A stretch of DNA of 64,000 nt from Pseudomonadota bacterium (lineage in GTDB: Bacteria > Myxococcota > Myxococcia > Myxococcales > Myxococcaceae). The notes under the pieces are model-generated. The model was not told where the DNA came from, searched no databases, and worked only from the letters and a program-made list of their open reading frames with translations. A program made the translations under genes and the position numbers. This document shows, in pieces, positions 9,064-16,385 of this stretch (positions are counted from its first letter, which is position 1; each line of letters opens with the position of its first letter). The DNA lies in NCBI GenBank assembly GCA_023423535.1, contig JAFAFL010000057.1:97824-161823 (forward strand), written 5' to 3'.

Positions 9064-10386
9064 ATGACGGCGACCGCCACGGCTGGCAACGAGACCCGCA
9101 CGCAGGGCGCGACGGTCCTCTACGTCACCTACGACGGCATCCTCGAGCCGCTCGGGCAGTCGCAGGTCTTCCAGTACCTCCGCGAGCTCGCGCGCTCGCA
9201 CCGCGTCCACCTGCTCAGCTACGAGAAGGCCGCGGACTGGAACGACGTGCCGAAGCGAGAGCGCATCGCTCACGAGCTGCGGGAGGCCGGCATCAGTTGG
9301 ACGCCGCTGCGCTACCACAAGCGTCCCTCCGCGCTCGCGACCGCGTACGACCTCGCGGTGGGCATCGGCGTGGGGACGTTCATCACGCTGCGGCGCAACG
9401 TGGATCTCGTGCACGCGCGCAGCTACGTGCCCTCGGTCATCGCGCTCGCGGTGAAGCGGCTCACCGGCCGCAAGTTCCTCTTCGACATGCGCGGCTTCTG
9501 GGCCGACGAGCGCGTGGACGGCGGAATCTGGCCAGAGGGCTCCGGGCTCTTCCGCACCGCGAAGTGGTTCGAGAAGCGATTCCTCGAGTCGGCGGACGCG
9601 ATCGTCTCGCTCACCGAAGCCGGGGTCGAGGCGCTGCCGGACCTTCCCTTCCCAAAGGAGCGCCTCGAGGGAAAGCGCATCGCGGTCATCCCTACCTGCG
9701 CCAACCTGCAGCTGTTCCGGCCAACGCCAAGGTCGACGCCATGGTCGACGCCATCGCCATCGCCCGAGCAGGACGAGCGCCAGCAAGCGCTGCGAGCCGA
9801 AAGACCCTTCACGCTCGCCTACGTCGGCAGCGTGGGCACCTGGTACCTCTTCGATCCGGTTCTGGAGAGCTTCCGCCAGCTGCTCGCGCTGGAGCCGAAC
9901 GCGCGGCTGCTCATCGTCAACCGCGGCGAGCACGCCTTCATCCGCGAGCGCATTGCCGCGCTCGGCCTCCCGCCGGAGAAGATCGAGCTGAGGGAGCTGG
10001 CGCACCGCGACGTCGCCTCACGGCTCTCGCAGGTCGATGCCGGCGTCTTCTTCATCAAGCAGACGTTTTCGAAGAAGGCCTCGGCGCCCACGAAGCTCGG
10101 CGAGCTGCTCGGGTGCGGCGTGCCGGTGCTGGTGAACGCCGGCGTGGGCGACATGGACCGGATCGTCTCGCAGAACCGCGTGGGCGTCGTGGTCCCGGAG
10201 ACCTCGTCACCTGCTGCGTTGCGTGAAGCCGTCCTGCAGCTCGTCGAGCTCGCCCGAGATCCTCGAACCCGCGACCGCTGCGTGCAGACGGCGCAGCGGC
10301 ACTTCTCGCTCGAGTCCGGCGTCCGCGCCTACGACGCCCTCTGGCGGGAACTCCGGCGAGCGCGCGCGGCACGGGACGCGGCATGA
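9064..10386 (+). CDS. GT4-family glycosyltransferase with a Pro/Ser/Thr insert
   Basis: A 440-residue GT-B transferase. It opens with TVLYVTYDGILEPLGQSQVF, a start shared by many EPS-locus GT4 enzymes, then has FLFDMRGFWADERVDGG and, in the donor domain, FTLAYVGSVGTWYLFDPVLE and SAPTKLGELLGCGVPVLVN. Between the two domains (about residues 222-237) is a low-complexity P/S/T linker encoded by a tandem repeat. It overlaps the downstream transglutaminase-like gene by ATGA. It likely adds one sugar of the repeat unit at the cytoplasmic membrane; specificity unknown. Confidence 0.87.
   Translation: MTATATAGNETRTQGATVLYVTYDGILEPLGQSQVFQYLRELARSHRVHLLSYEKAADWNDVPKRERIAHELREAGISWTPLRYHKRPSALATAYDLAVGIGVGTFITLRRNVDLVHARSYVPSVIALAVKRLTGRKFLFDMRGFWADERVDGGIWPEGSGLFRTAKWFEKRFLESADAIVSLTEAGVEALPDLPFPKERLEGKRIAVIPTCANLQLFRPTPRSTPWSTPSPSPEQDERQQALRAERPFTLAYVGSVGTWYLFDPVLESFRQLLALEPNARLLIVNRGEHAFIRERIAALGLPPEKIELRELAHRDVASRLSQVDAGVFFIKQTFSKKASAPTKLGELLGCGVPVLVNAGVGDMDRIVSQNRVGVVVPETSSPAALREAVLQLVELARDPRTRDRCVQTAQRHFSLESGVRAYDALWRELRRARAARDAA
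9731..9763 (+). repeat. Tandem 12-bp repeat inside a glycosyltransferase gene
   Basis: Two perfect copies of GGTCGACGCCAT (9731-9742 and 9743-9754) followed by a CGCCATCGCC run. In frame they encode the linker PRSTPWSTPSPSP between the two GT-B domains. The flanking coding sequence is intact, so this looks like an in-frame microsatellite-type expansion. Confidence 0.8.
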
Positions 10387-11381
10387 CCCTCCGAAGTGCG
10401 AACTGGAGGCGGCCGCTCGTCGCCGCGTGCGTCTGCTTCGCCCTCGCCGCCATGGGCCTCGTCCTCCTGCGCACGCTGCCCTACAGCACGAGCTTCATCC
10501 TCCCCGTGGACAGCGCACGTCTCGCCGCCTCTCCCCACGACCCGCCTCCCACGTCGCACGCGCTCTCCGGCGAGGCCATCCGCTTCTGGCACCCGGGCTT
10601 CGCCACCGACCCGCTCTTCGCGCCCTTCCGCGAGCGCTTCAACGAAGGCTGCGCCGGCACTCGAGGCATCGATGCCGGCCGCTGCGTCTCGGACCTGCTC
10701 GCCCGCGCGTTCCCCTACGGCGCACCGCCGCGCGAGTTCGTGGACGACGACTTCAAGCCCTCCCGTCACATGAACCGGCACTTCGGCGGCGTCGCCGGTC
10801 ACTGCACCACGCGCAGCTCGCTCGGCGCGGCGCTGCTGCTGGCCAACGGGACACCCGCGCGGGTCGTCCAGTTGCTGCCGCGCGAAGGCCTCGGCCACAA
10901 CGTCTTCGAGGTCTGGGACAGCCGCTTCGGCTGGGTGCTCTTCGATCCCTCCTTCGGCGTGATGTTGCGCTCGCGCGACGGCCTGCCGCTCAGCGCGATC
11001 GCGGCGCAGGGCCTCTCGCTGGGCGAAGCGGACTGGGAGCAGGTGGCCCGGACGCCGGAGCACACGCGCAGCGACGATCTGCAGCCCGCGCGCGTGCTCG
11101 CCGACGCGGACCTTCTCTTCCCCGAGCCCTGGCTCTACCTCCGCAGCGGCGAACGTCACGCGCCATGGCCCTTCCGCGCCACCTTCGTGCGCGTCGGTCC
11201 CGGCTACTGGGAGCATGGGCCACTGCAGTGGCTCGTGCGTTGTGCCGTCCTGCTCGCCCTGCTGGCGGGCACGATCGCCTCCGTCATCACCGCGCGCTCT
11301 CTGCTCCGCCGCAACGCTTCGGGCGCCGCTGCTGGACCCGACGCCCACGCATCGGTGAGGATGTCCGCCCAGGGCCGCTGA
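10383..11381 (+). CDS. Transglutaminase-like membrane-anchored protein
   Basis: A 332-residue protein with an N-terminal membrane anchor (residues about 10-30) and a C-terminal hydrophobic segment (about 285-305), so the middle part should face the periplasm. The middle carries a papain-like transglutaminase core: Cys141 in AGHCTTRSSLGAALL, His172 in GLGHNVFEVWD and Asp188 in WVLFDPSFG, the expected C-H-D triad order and spacing. Bacterial members act as proteases or amide-forming enzymes. It overlaps the upstream glycosyltransferase (ATGA) and lies 12 bases before the WecA-type transferase, so it is part of the polysaccharide operon. Its substrate is unknown; the neighbouring amidotransferase makes an amide-bearing glycan or peptide conceivable. 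Confidence 0.75.
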   Translation: MTLRSANWRRPLVAACVCFALAAMGLVLLRTLPYSTSFILPVDSARLAASPHDPPPTSHALSGEAIRFWHPGFATDPLFAPFRERFNEGCAGTRGIDAGRCVSDLLARAFPYGAPPREFVDDDFKPSRHMNRHFGGVAGHCTTRSSLGAALLLANGTPARVVQLLPREGLGHNVFEVWDSRFGWVLFDPSFGVMLRSRDGLPLSAIAAQGLSLGEADWEQVARTPEHTRSDDLQPARVLADADLLFPEPWLYLRSGERHAPWPFRATFVRVGPGYWEHGPLQWLVRCAVLLALLAGTIASVITARSLLRRNASGAAAGPDAHASVRMSAQGR

Positions 11382-11393
11382 GAGTCGCGTCGG

Positions 11394-12890
11394 ATGCCAG
11401 TCACCTACTTCGTCGCCTTTCTCATCTCGCTGATGGTGACCGCCTCGCTCACGCTGGCGGTTCGTCACCTCGCGATCCGGCACGGGTTCCTCGACCGCGG
11501 CCTGGGCAGCCGCCGCGTGCACGCCACGCCCACGCCGCGGCTCGGCGGCATCGCCATGGTGCTCGGCTTCTTCGCGCCGCTGGTGGGTCTGCTGGTGGTG
11601 GACTCGTGGGTGGGCATCGCCTTCCGCACGAACACGCCGCTGGTGCTCGGGCTCTTCGGCGGCGGGCTCGCCATCGCAGCGCTCGGGCTCTACGACGACC
11701 TTCGCGGCACCGGCGCCACGGTGAAGCTCGCGGTGCAGATCATCGTCGGCCTCGTCCTCTACCGGCTCGGCGTGCGCATCGAGCTGCTCGCGAACCCCTT
11801 CGGCCTCGAGATCGATCTCGGGGTGCTCTCGCTGCCGTTCACGCTGCTCTGGATGATCGGCATGGTGAACGCGATGAACCTCATCGACGGGCTCGACGGC
11901 CTGGCGGCGGGGGTCGCGTTCTTCGCGGTGGTGACGAACTTCCTCCTCGCCATCAGCCGCGGCGACCTCGTGATGAGCCTGATGATGGCCACGCTCGGCG
12001 GGGCGATCCTCGGGTTCCTCATCTTCAACTTCAACCCGGCGTCGATCTTCATGGGCGACACCGGGAGCATGTTCCTCGGCTTCGTGCTCGCGGTGAGCTC
12101 GGTGGTCACCTCCACCAAGAGCGGCACCGCGGTGGCGATGCTCGTGCCCGTCATCTCGCTCGGCCTGCCCATCATGGACACGCTGCTGGCGATGATCCGG
12201 CGCACGCTGATCGGCCGGCCCATGTTCGCGGCGGACAAGGAGCACATCCACCACCGCCTGATGAGCCGGCTGAAGCTCTCGCATCGCAACGCCGTTCTCG
12301 TCCTCTACGGCCTCTGCTGCCTCTTCGGCCTCACCGCGCTCGGCCTCTCCTTCGCCAACAGCGCCCAGAGCGCGCTGCTGCTCGCGGGCATCGCGGTGGT
12401 AGTCGTCGTGCTCATGCGCAAGCTCGGCTACCTCAGCCCGCGCCGGGCGATGGCCGGGGCAGGGGAGCAGCGCCGTCGCAACGTGGAGCTGCGCTCGGTG
12501 GTGAAGGAGGTCACCGACGCCGTGCGCGCCTCGCAGAAGCTCTCCGAACTGTGGGAGGCGCTCCGCCCTCTCGCCTACGTGCTCGACCTCTCGCGGCTGG
12601 AGCTCAACGTGGGCGGTGAAGAGCGTGGCGGCGGCGCGGACGCGTTCCAGTTCAGCATGACCCGCGGTGACGCCGGCGGGGCCCTGCCGCTCGCCTCCGC
12701 CTTCGAGGTCCGCGCCGGTTCACGCGTGCTGGGAACGCTCGAGGTCTCGTGGGCGGATGGCCGCGAGGCGGTGAACCGCGACGAGGAGCTCGCGCTGGAG
12801 CTCATCGCCGACGCGGTGGGCGACACCGCGGCCCGCCTGCACGCGCACGCCGAGGCCGATCCGCTCCGGCTCGTGGTGCTGAGGAAGTAG
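11394..12890 (+). CDS. WecA/MraY-type polyprenyl-phosphate sugar-1-phosphate transferase with C-terminal extension
   Basis: 498 residues, about 150 longer than a plain WecA. The membrane part (1-345, about 10-11 helices) has all family signatures: HATPTPRLGGIAM, the Mg-binding DD at 101-102, NLIDGLDGL (162-170), FMGDTGSMFLGF, and the loop motif HIHHRLM (284-290). Such enzymes transfer a sugar-1-phosphate from a UDP-sugar to undecaprenyl phosphate and so start glycan synthesis. Residues 345-498 form a soluble cytoplasmic domain with coiled helix (VVKEVTDAVRASQKLSELWE) followed by beta-rich sequence and another helix; it looks GAF-like but I cannot assign it. As the only initiating transferase in the window it probably primes this locus's repeat unit. 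Confidence 0.88.
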   Translation: MPVTYFVAFLISLMVTASLTLAVRHLAIRHGFLDRGLGSRRVHATPTPRLGGIAMVLGFFAPLVGLLVVDSWVGIAFRTNTPLVLGLFGGGLAIAALGLYDDLRGTGATVKLAVQIIVGLVLYRLGVRIELLANPFGLEIDLGVLSLPFTLLWMIGMVNAMNLIDGLDGLAAGVAFFAVVTNFLLAISRGDLVMSLMMATLGGAILGFLIFNFNPASIFMGDTGSMFLGFVLAVSSVVTSTKSGTAVAMLVPVISLGLPIMDTLLAMIRRTLIGRPMFAADKEHIHHRLMSRLKLSHRNAVLVLYGLCCLFGLTALGLSFANSAQSALLLAGIAVVVVVLMRKLGYLSPRRAMAGAGEQRRRNVELRSVVKEVTDAVRASQKLSELWEALRPLAYVLDLSRLELNVGGEERGGGADAFQFSMTRGDAGGALPLASAFEVRAGSRVLGTLEVSWADGREAVNRDEELALELIADAVGDTAARLHAHAEADPLRLVVLRK

Positions 12891-12896
12891 CGCCGC

Positions 12897-13979
12897 GTGT
12901 CCACGCGAAGGGACGCTTCACCGCCGCTGCTGCGCCTGCTCCGCGCGGTACCGGGCCCTCCGCAGAGCGTCAGTGAAGCGCTCGTTCCCGACGGTGCCTC
13001 GACCTTCCCCGAACCGGATGCGATCGAGCTCGTCACCACCGCGCGCCGCCATGCCCTCAGCGCGTTCGTCCGTCACGCGCTCGGTGAAGCTCACATTTCC
13101 CTGCCCACCGAAGCCGCCGCGCAGCTGCAACGCGACGCGGCCAGCGTCCTCGGCACGAACCTCCGCTTGAAGGGCCTGCTGTTGCGGTCGCTCGACGCGC
13201 TGCACGCGCAGGGTGTCCCACCGCCGGTGCTCTTGAAGGGCTACGGCCTCGGTCTCCGGCTCTACCCGGACCCGCTGCTGCGTGCGGCGACGGACGTGGA
13301 TCTGCTCGTCGAGGAGGTGCACCTCGGCGCGGCGCAACGGGCGCTGCAGTCGCTCGGCCTCCAGCGGATCGAGGACCCCGGCTACGGCGACTACCTCGAG
13401 CACCACCACCACCTCAGCTTCACCGGCGAGGCGGGAGCGGTGGAGCTGCACTTCCGTCCGTCGCTCGGCTTCGGCCGAAAGCTCTCCGCCGAGCCGCTGC
13501 TCGCGCGCGCCCGACCCTTCACCATTGAAGGACGCGCCGCGCGCCACGCCTCACCCGAAGACGAGCTCGTCTATCTCGCGGTCCACGCCGCGCAGCACGC
13601 GTTTCTCCGCCTCTCCTGGCTCTACGACCTCAAGCTTCTCGCGCTTCGCGAGGGCTCTCGTCTCAAGTGGAGCGAAGTCCTCTCTGCCGCCCGAGCGTCC
13701 GGGATGAGCGTCGCCGTCCACACCGCGCTGGAGCGCGCCCACGACGCGGTCGGTCTCCCGCTCCCGCCCGAGGTCCTCACGAAGCTCCCCGGGCGCGGCT
13801 GGCGAACGGCCATCGCGCGGCGCGTGTTCTCCGAGACCGAGCTCGTCGAAGCGAACCTCGCCTCGCAGAAGGGCCCCGCCTTCGCGCTGCGCACCGTCCT
13901 CTGCACCGGGCCCGTCGCTACCATTCGCCACGCCGCGGACGGTGCCGCCCGGCTGCTGCGTCGTCGCCTGGCGAAGTAG
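12897..13979 (+). CDS. NTP_transf_5-type nucleotidyltransferase family protein
   Basis: A 360-residue protein of the 'uncharacterised nucleotidyltransferase' family (PF14907), frequent in polysaccharide loci. The key region is intact: VLLKGYGLGLRLYPDP with Lys114-Gly115, then RAATDVDLLVEE with Asp133 and Asp135 as the likely metal-binding DxD. A following SFTGEAGAVELHF gives a third conserved acidic strand. The biochemical function of the family is not established; it is inferred to transfer a nucleotide or phospho group. GTG start 6 bases after the preceding stop. Last gene of the rightward run; a strong convergent hairpin follows. Confidence 0.8.
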   Translation: MSTRRDASPPLLRLLRAVPGPPQSVSEALVPDGASTFPEPDAIELVTTARRHALSAFVRHALGEAHISLPTEAAAQLQRDAASVLGTNLRLKGLLLRSLDALHAQGVPPPVLLKGYGLGLRLYPDPLLRAATDVDLLVEEVHLGAAQRALQSLGLQRIEDPGYGDYLEHHHHLSFTGEAGAVELHFRPSLGFGRKLSAEPLLARARPFTIEGRAARHASPEDELVYLAVHAAQHAFLRLSWLYDLKLLALREGSRLKWSEVLSAARASGMSVAVHTALERAHDAVGLPLPPEVLTKLPGRGWRTAIARRVFSETELVEANLASQKGPAFALRTVLCTGPVATIRHAADGAARLLRRRLAK

Positions 13980-14001
13980 CCGGCCCACCCGCCCGCAAGG
14001 C

Positions 14002-14038
14002 AGAAGCCCCGAACCGGCAGGGCCAGTCCGGGGCTTCT
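14002..14038. terminator. Convergent hairpin, probable bidirectional terminator
   Basis: A perfect 10-bp inverted repeat, AGAAGCCCCG (14002-14011) with CGGGGCTTCT (14029-14038), separated by 17 bases, stands between the stops of two convergent genes. No long T-tract follows on either strand, so it may act with Rho or as an mRNA 3' end stabiliser. Confidence 0.7.
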
Positions 14039-14051
14039 CTCAGAAAGCGCT

Positions 14052-15863
14052 CTAGAACGCGCAGGTCACATTGTTGATCACCGTGCCCGGTCCGTGGGTG
14101 GCGAGGATGCTCGAGGCCTGCACCCACACGTCGCTCCCGCCCGAATAGCGCGGGCCGCCGTACTGCGGATGGGACCCGAGGTTCTGGCCGATGCCCGGGC
14201 ACGAGTAGCCGCCCGCGGGCAGCGCGGTGGCGGTGCTGAAGTTCAGCGCGTAGTTCATCGCGCTGCCCGAGCGCAGGCGGCAGAAGATGTCCGCATCGCC
14301 CTGGCCGCAGTGGCTCTGGCTGTCCCAGCTGCAGGTGCCGTTGCAGTAGAGCTGCGGCGCGTTCGGCCAGACGACCGAAGGCGTGGCCGGCGCGCTGTTG
14401 GAGACACACGCGTTCCCGTTGCGCGTGAAGCCGTTGCCGCAGCTCTGCACGGTGCAGGGCCGCCACTGCGAGCCGAGGTTGTCGCAGGTCTCGGTCGCCC
14501 AGTTTGCGTTCGCCACGTTGCAGCTGCGCAGCTGGCCGGGGACGCAGACCTTCGGCAGGCACTGGTTGCCGCTCAGGTAGTGGCCCGGCGCGCAGTCCAC
14601 CACGTTGCAGGTGCCGTAGCCGGTGCCGGAGCCGTTGCAGTACTGCACCGCCTGGCTCGCGTTGGGGATGCTGCACGAGGCCCACAGGTTCGGGTGGCAG
14701 GCCCACTGCGGCGTGTTGCAGCTCGTGGGGTCGCTGTAGTTGCCCGCGCAGGTCCAGCGCCACATCCCGCCGCTGCCCTGAACCGCGGACGCGGTGCCGA
14801 ACTCGCAGAGGTCCCACACCGGCGAGGCGAGCGAACCCTTCCCCGTGGCGCGCCCGCAGACGCCCGGCTCCGGCGCGAAGCAGGAGACGTCCGGTGCGGT
14901 CTGTGCGGAGAGCGGCTGCGGCAGCGCGAGCCCGTACGCGAAGCCGGGCTCCAGCGCGCGGTAGAAGTCCTGCGCCTGCGTGCCGTTGGAGAGGCCGAAC
15001 TGCACGATGCCCGGGTAGAGCTTGTCGATGGCGACCTCTTCCGGCGCCCAGTTCGTCAGCTCCGGGAACTCGAGCGCGAAGGGGATGCCCGCCTTCGTCA
15101 CGAACCAGCGCGCGTGCGCCGACCCGTCGTCCGCGGTGTTGTAGTGGGCCGCGTTCATCAGCGCGGTGCCCGGGTAGCGCGGACGGTGCACCTCGGTGCC
15201 CTGCGCCTTGTTGAAGAGGAAGAGGTCGAACGGCGCGTCCGCCGCCGAGAGCGCGTGCCCGGGGTTCAGGCCCACGTCGATGACGATGTCCACGTACGGC
15301 AGCGCGGGCTTCAGGGGATCGGTGTTGATCCACTCGCGCTGGCCGGTCATCCCGAAGAGCGCGTGCAGGTCGTCGGAGAGGATCAGCGTCGCGTCCGGCA
15401 GCGACTCCTCCAGCCGGACCTCGCCCTCGACCGAGCTGACCACGTTCGCCACCGAGTACGTGAGGTGGGTCACGTTCGCGCGCGGCACGTTCGGCAGCCG
15501 CAGCGCGAGCCCATTGTGAGCGCCCGCGCCCACCGCCATCACCGACAGCTCCATCCGCAGCCCGGTGAGCAGGCCGTTGCTGTTGTAGCGGAGCACCTGG
15601 TTCCAGGCGATCACCGCATCGTTGAAGTCGAAGTCCCCGCGCTTGGGCCACTGGTCTTCGAACATCATCATTCCCCACGTGCGGTCCGCCGGCACGAACA
15701 CGCGCGCGGAGACGTGGGGGTCGCACGGCGCCGCGTCCACGTCGTCCTTCACGTGGTCCGCATCAGAGTCCACGTGCGGCAGACCCTGGGCCACCGCGTG
15801 ACCGGGCACCATGGCCGCGGTCACCGCGAGGAGCCCGGCACAGACGAAAAGGGCGCGGATCAC
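14052..15863 (-). CDS. Secreted LruC-domain protein with cysteine-rich C-terminal half
   Basis: 603 residues. A signal peptide (VCAGLLAVTAAMVPGHAVAQ) is followed by an LruC/DUF4842 domain from about residue 55 to 310, recognised by WGMMMFEDQWPKRGDFDFND and later INTDPLKPALPY. LruC domains occur in surface or outer-membrane proteins of Bacteroidota, Proteobacteria and Myxococcota. Residues about 325-520 hold repeated cysteine-rich segments (FGTASAVQGSGGMWRWTCAG; WACHPNLWASCSIPNAS) with roughly 27 cysteines, likely disulfide-bonded and comparable to serine-protease-associated or bacterial sushi-like repeats. Start is GTG overlapping the upstream lipoprotein stop (GTGA). Its place between EPS genes suggests a surface partner of the polysaccharide; function is not known. 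Confidence 0.78.
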   Translation of the reverse strand: MIRALFVCAGLLAVTAAMVPGHAVAQGLPHVDSDADHVKDDVDAAPCDPHVSARVFVPADRTWGMMMFEDQWPKRGDFDFNDAVIAWNQVLRYNSNGLLTGLRMELSVMAVGAGAHNGLALRLPNVPRANVTHLTYSVANVVSSVEGEVRLEESLPDATLILSDDLHALFGMTGQREWINTDPLKPALPYVDIVIDVGLNPGHALSAADAPFDLFLFNKAQGTEVHRPRYPGTALMNAAHYNTADDGSAHARWFVTKAGIPFALEFPELTNWAPEEVAIDKLYPGIVQFGLSNGTQAQDFYRALEPGFAYGLALPQPLSAQTAPDVSCFAPEPGVCGRATGKGSLASPVWDLCEFGTASAVQGSGGMWRWTCAGNYSDPTSCNTPQWACHPNLWASCSIPNASQAVQYCNGSGTGYGTCNVVDCAPGHYLSGNQCLPKVCVPGQLRSCNVANANWATETCDNLGSQWRPCTVQSCGNGFTRNGNACVSNSAPATPSVVWPNAPQLYCNGTCSWDSQSHCGQGDADIFCRLRSGSAMNYALNFSTATALPAGGYSCPGIGQNLGSHPQYGGPRYSGGSDVWVQASSILATHGPGTVINNVTCAF

Positions 15864-16261
15864 AGCGCACCCACCGCGCGCTGCTGCGCATCCACCTGGA
15901 GCACGCGCTCGGTCGCCGCGTCACCCTGACCGACCCGCAGCGTCACGCTCTGCGCGCGGCCCACCGGCAACTTGAGGTCGATGGAGGCGCCGCTCTTGAA
16001 CGCGCCATCCATCAGCCGCCGGCCCTCGCTGTCGGTCACCTCGAGCGCCTGGGGCTGCGCGCCCTCCGCCGCCGTCAGCTCCAGCCGCACCGTCTGGCTG
16101 GTGCCGAAGTCGAAGTTCGGATCGGAGACCTTCACGTCCGCCAGCCGCTGCGGCTCGGCCTCGTTGAACGTGGGCGCCGTACAGCCCGCGAGGGCCGCCG
16201 CCGCCGTCACCACCGCCAACGCCGCCGCGCGCACGCGGCCGACACCTCTGTACCCGGTCAT
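15860..16261 (-). CDS. Small lipoprotein co-encoded with the LruC protein
   Basis: 133 residues. The signal peptide with many alanines ends in LAGC (Cys27), a lipobox. The mature part reads as one small beta-sandwich (FDFGTSQTVRLELTAAEG; SIDLKLPVGRAQSVTLRVGQ) with no catalytic motif. The ATG at 16261 gives a proper positively charged n-region; longer in-frame sequence upstream is intergenic in character. It is directly followed by the LruC gene with a GTGA overlap, so the two products are probably made in fixed ratio and may act together at the cell surface. Function unknown. Confidence 0.7.
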   Translation of the reverse strand: MTGYRGVGRVRAAALAVVTAAAALAGCTAPTFNEAEPQRLADVKVSDPNFDFGTSQTVRLELTAAEGAQPQALEVTDSEGRRLMDGAFKSGASIDLKLPVGRAQSVTLRVGQGDAATERVLQVDAQQRAVGAL

Positions 16262-16385
16262 TCGAGAAGCCCCCCGCAGCGCCCGAGAGTTCCGGCGCCG
16301 CTGAATAGGTGCAGGCTTACTTGAAACCCGGAAACAATGACAAGTGGCAGCGCCGGACTCGTACCGCAGGCCGACGCGCAAAACC
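16262..16385. promoter_or_regulatory. Intergenic region upstream of the lipoprotein-LruC operon
   Basis: 124 bases between the end of the BY-kinase gene and the lipoprotein start. Its middle (16312-16352) is clearly more A/T-rich than the surroundings. On the minus strand TTGTCA with a 17-base spacer to GTAAGC is a weak sigma-70-like possibility. No other signal is seen. Confidence 0.3.

Noticed and set aside
9715..9790. Possible double frameshift in the GT4 gene, since another frame reads NAKVDAMVDAIAIA
   Set aside because: The annotated frame gives family motifs on both sides of the repeat, so no frame change is needed; the alternative is a product of the tandem repeat.
7495..10005. 836-codon minus-strand open frame
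   Set aside because: Lies opposite asnB and a glycosyltransferase, with no recognisable domain; a GC-driven shadow.
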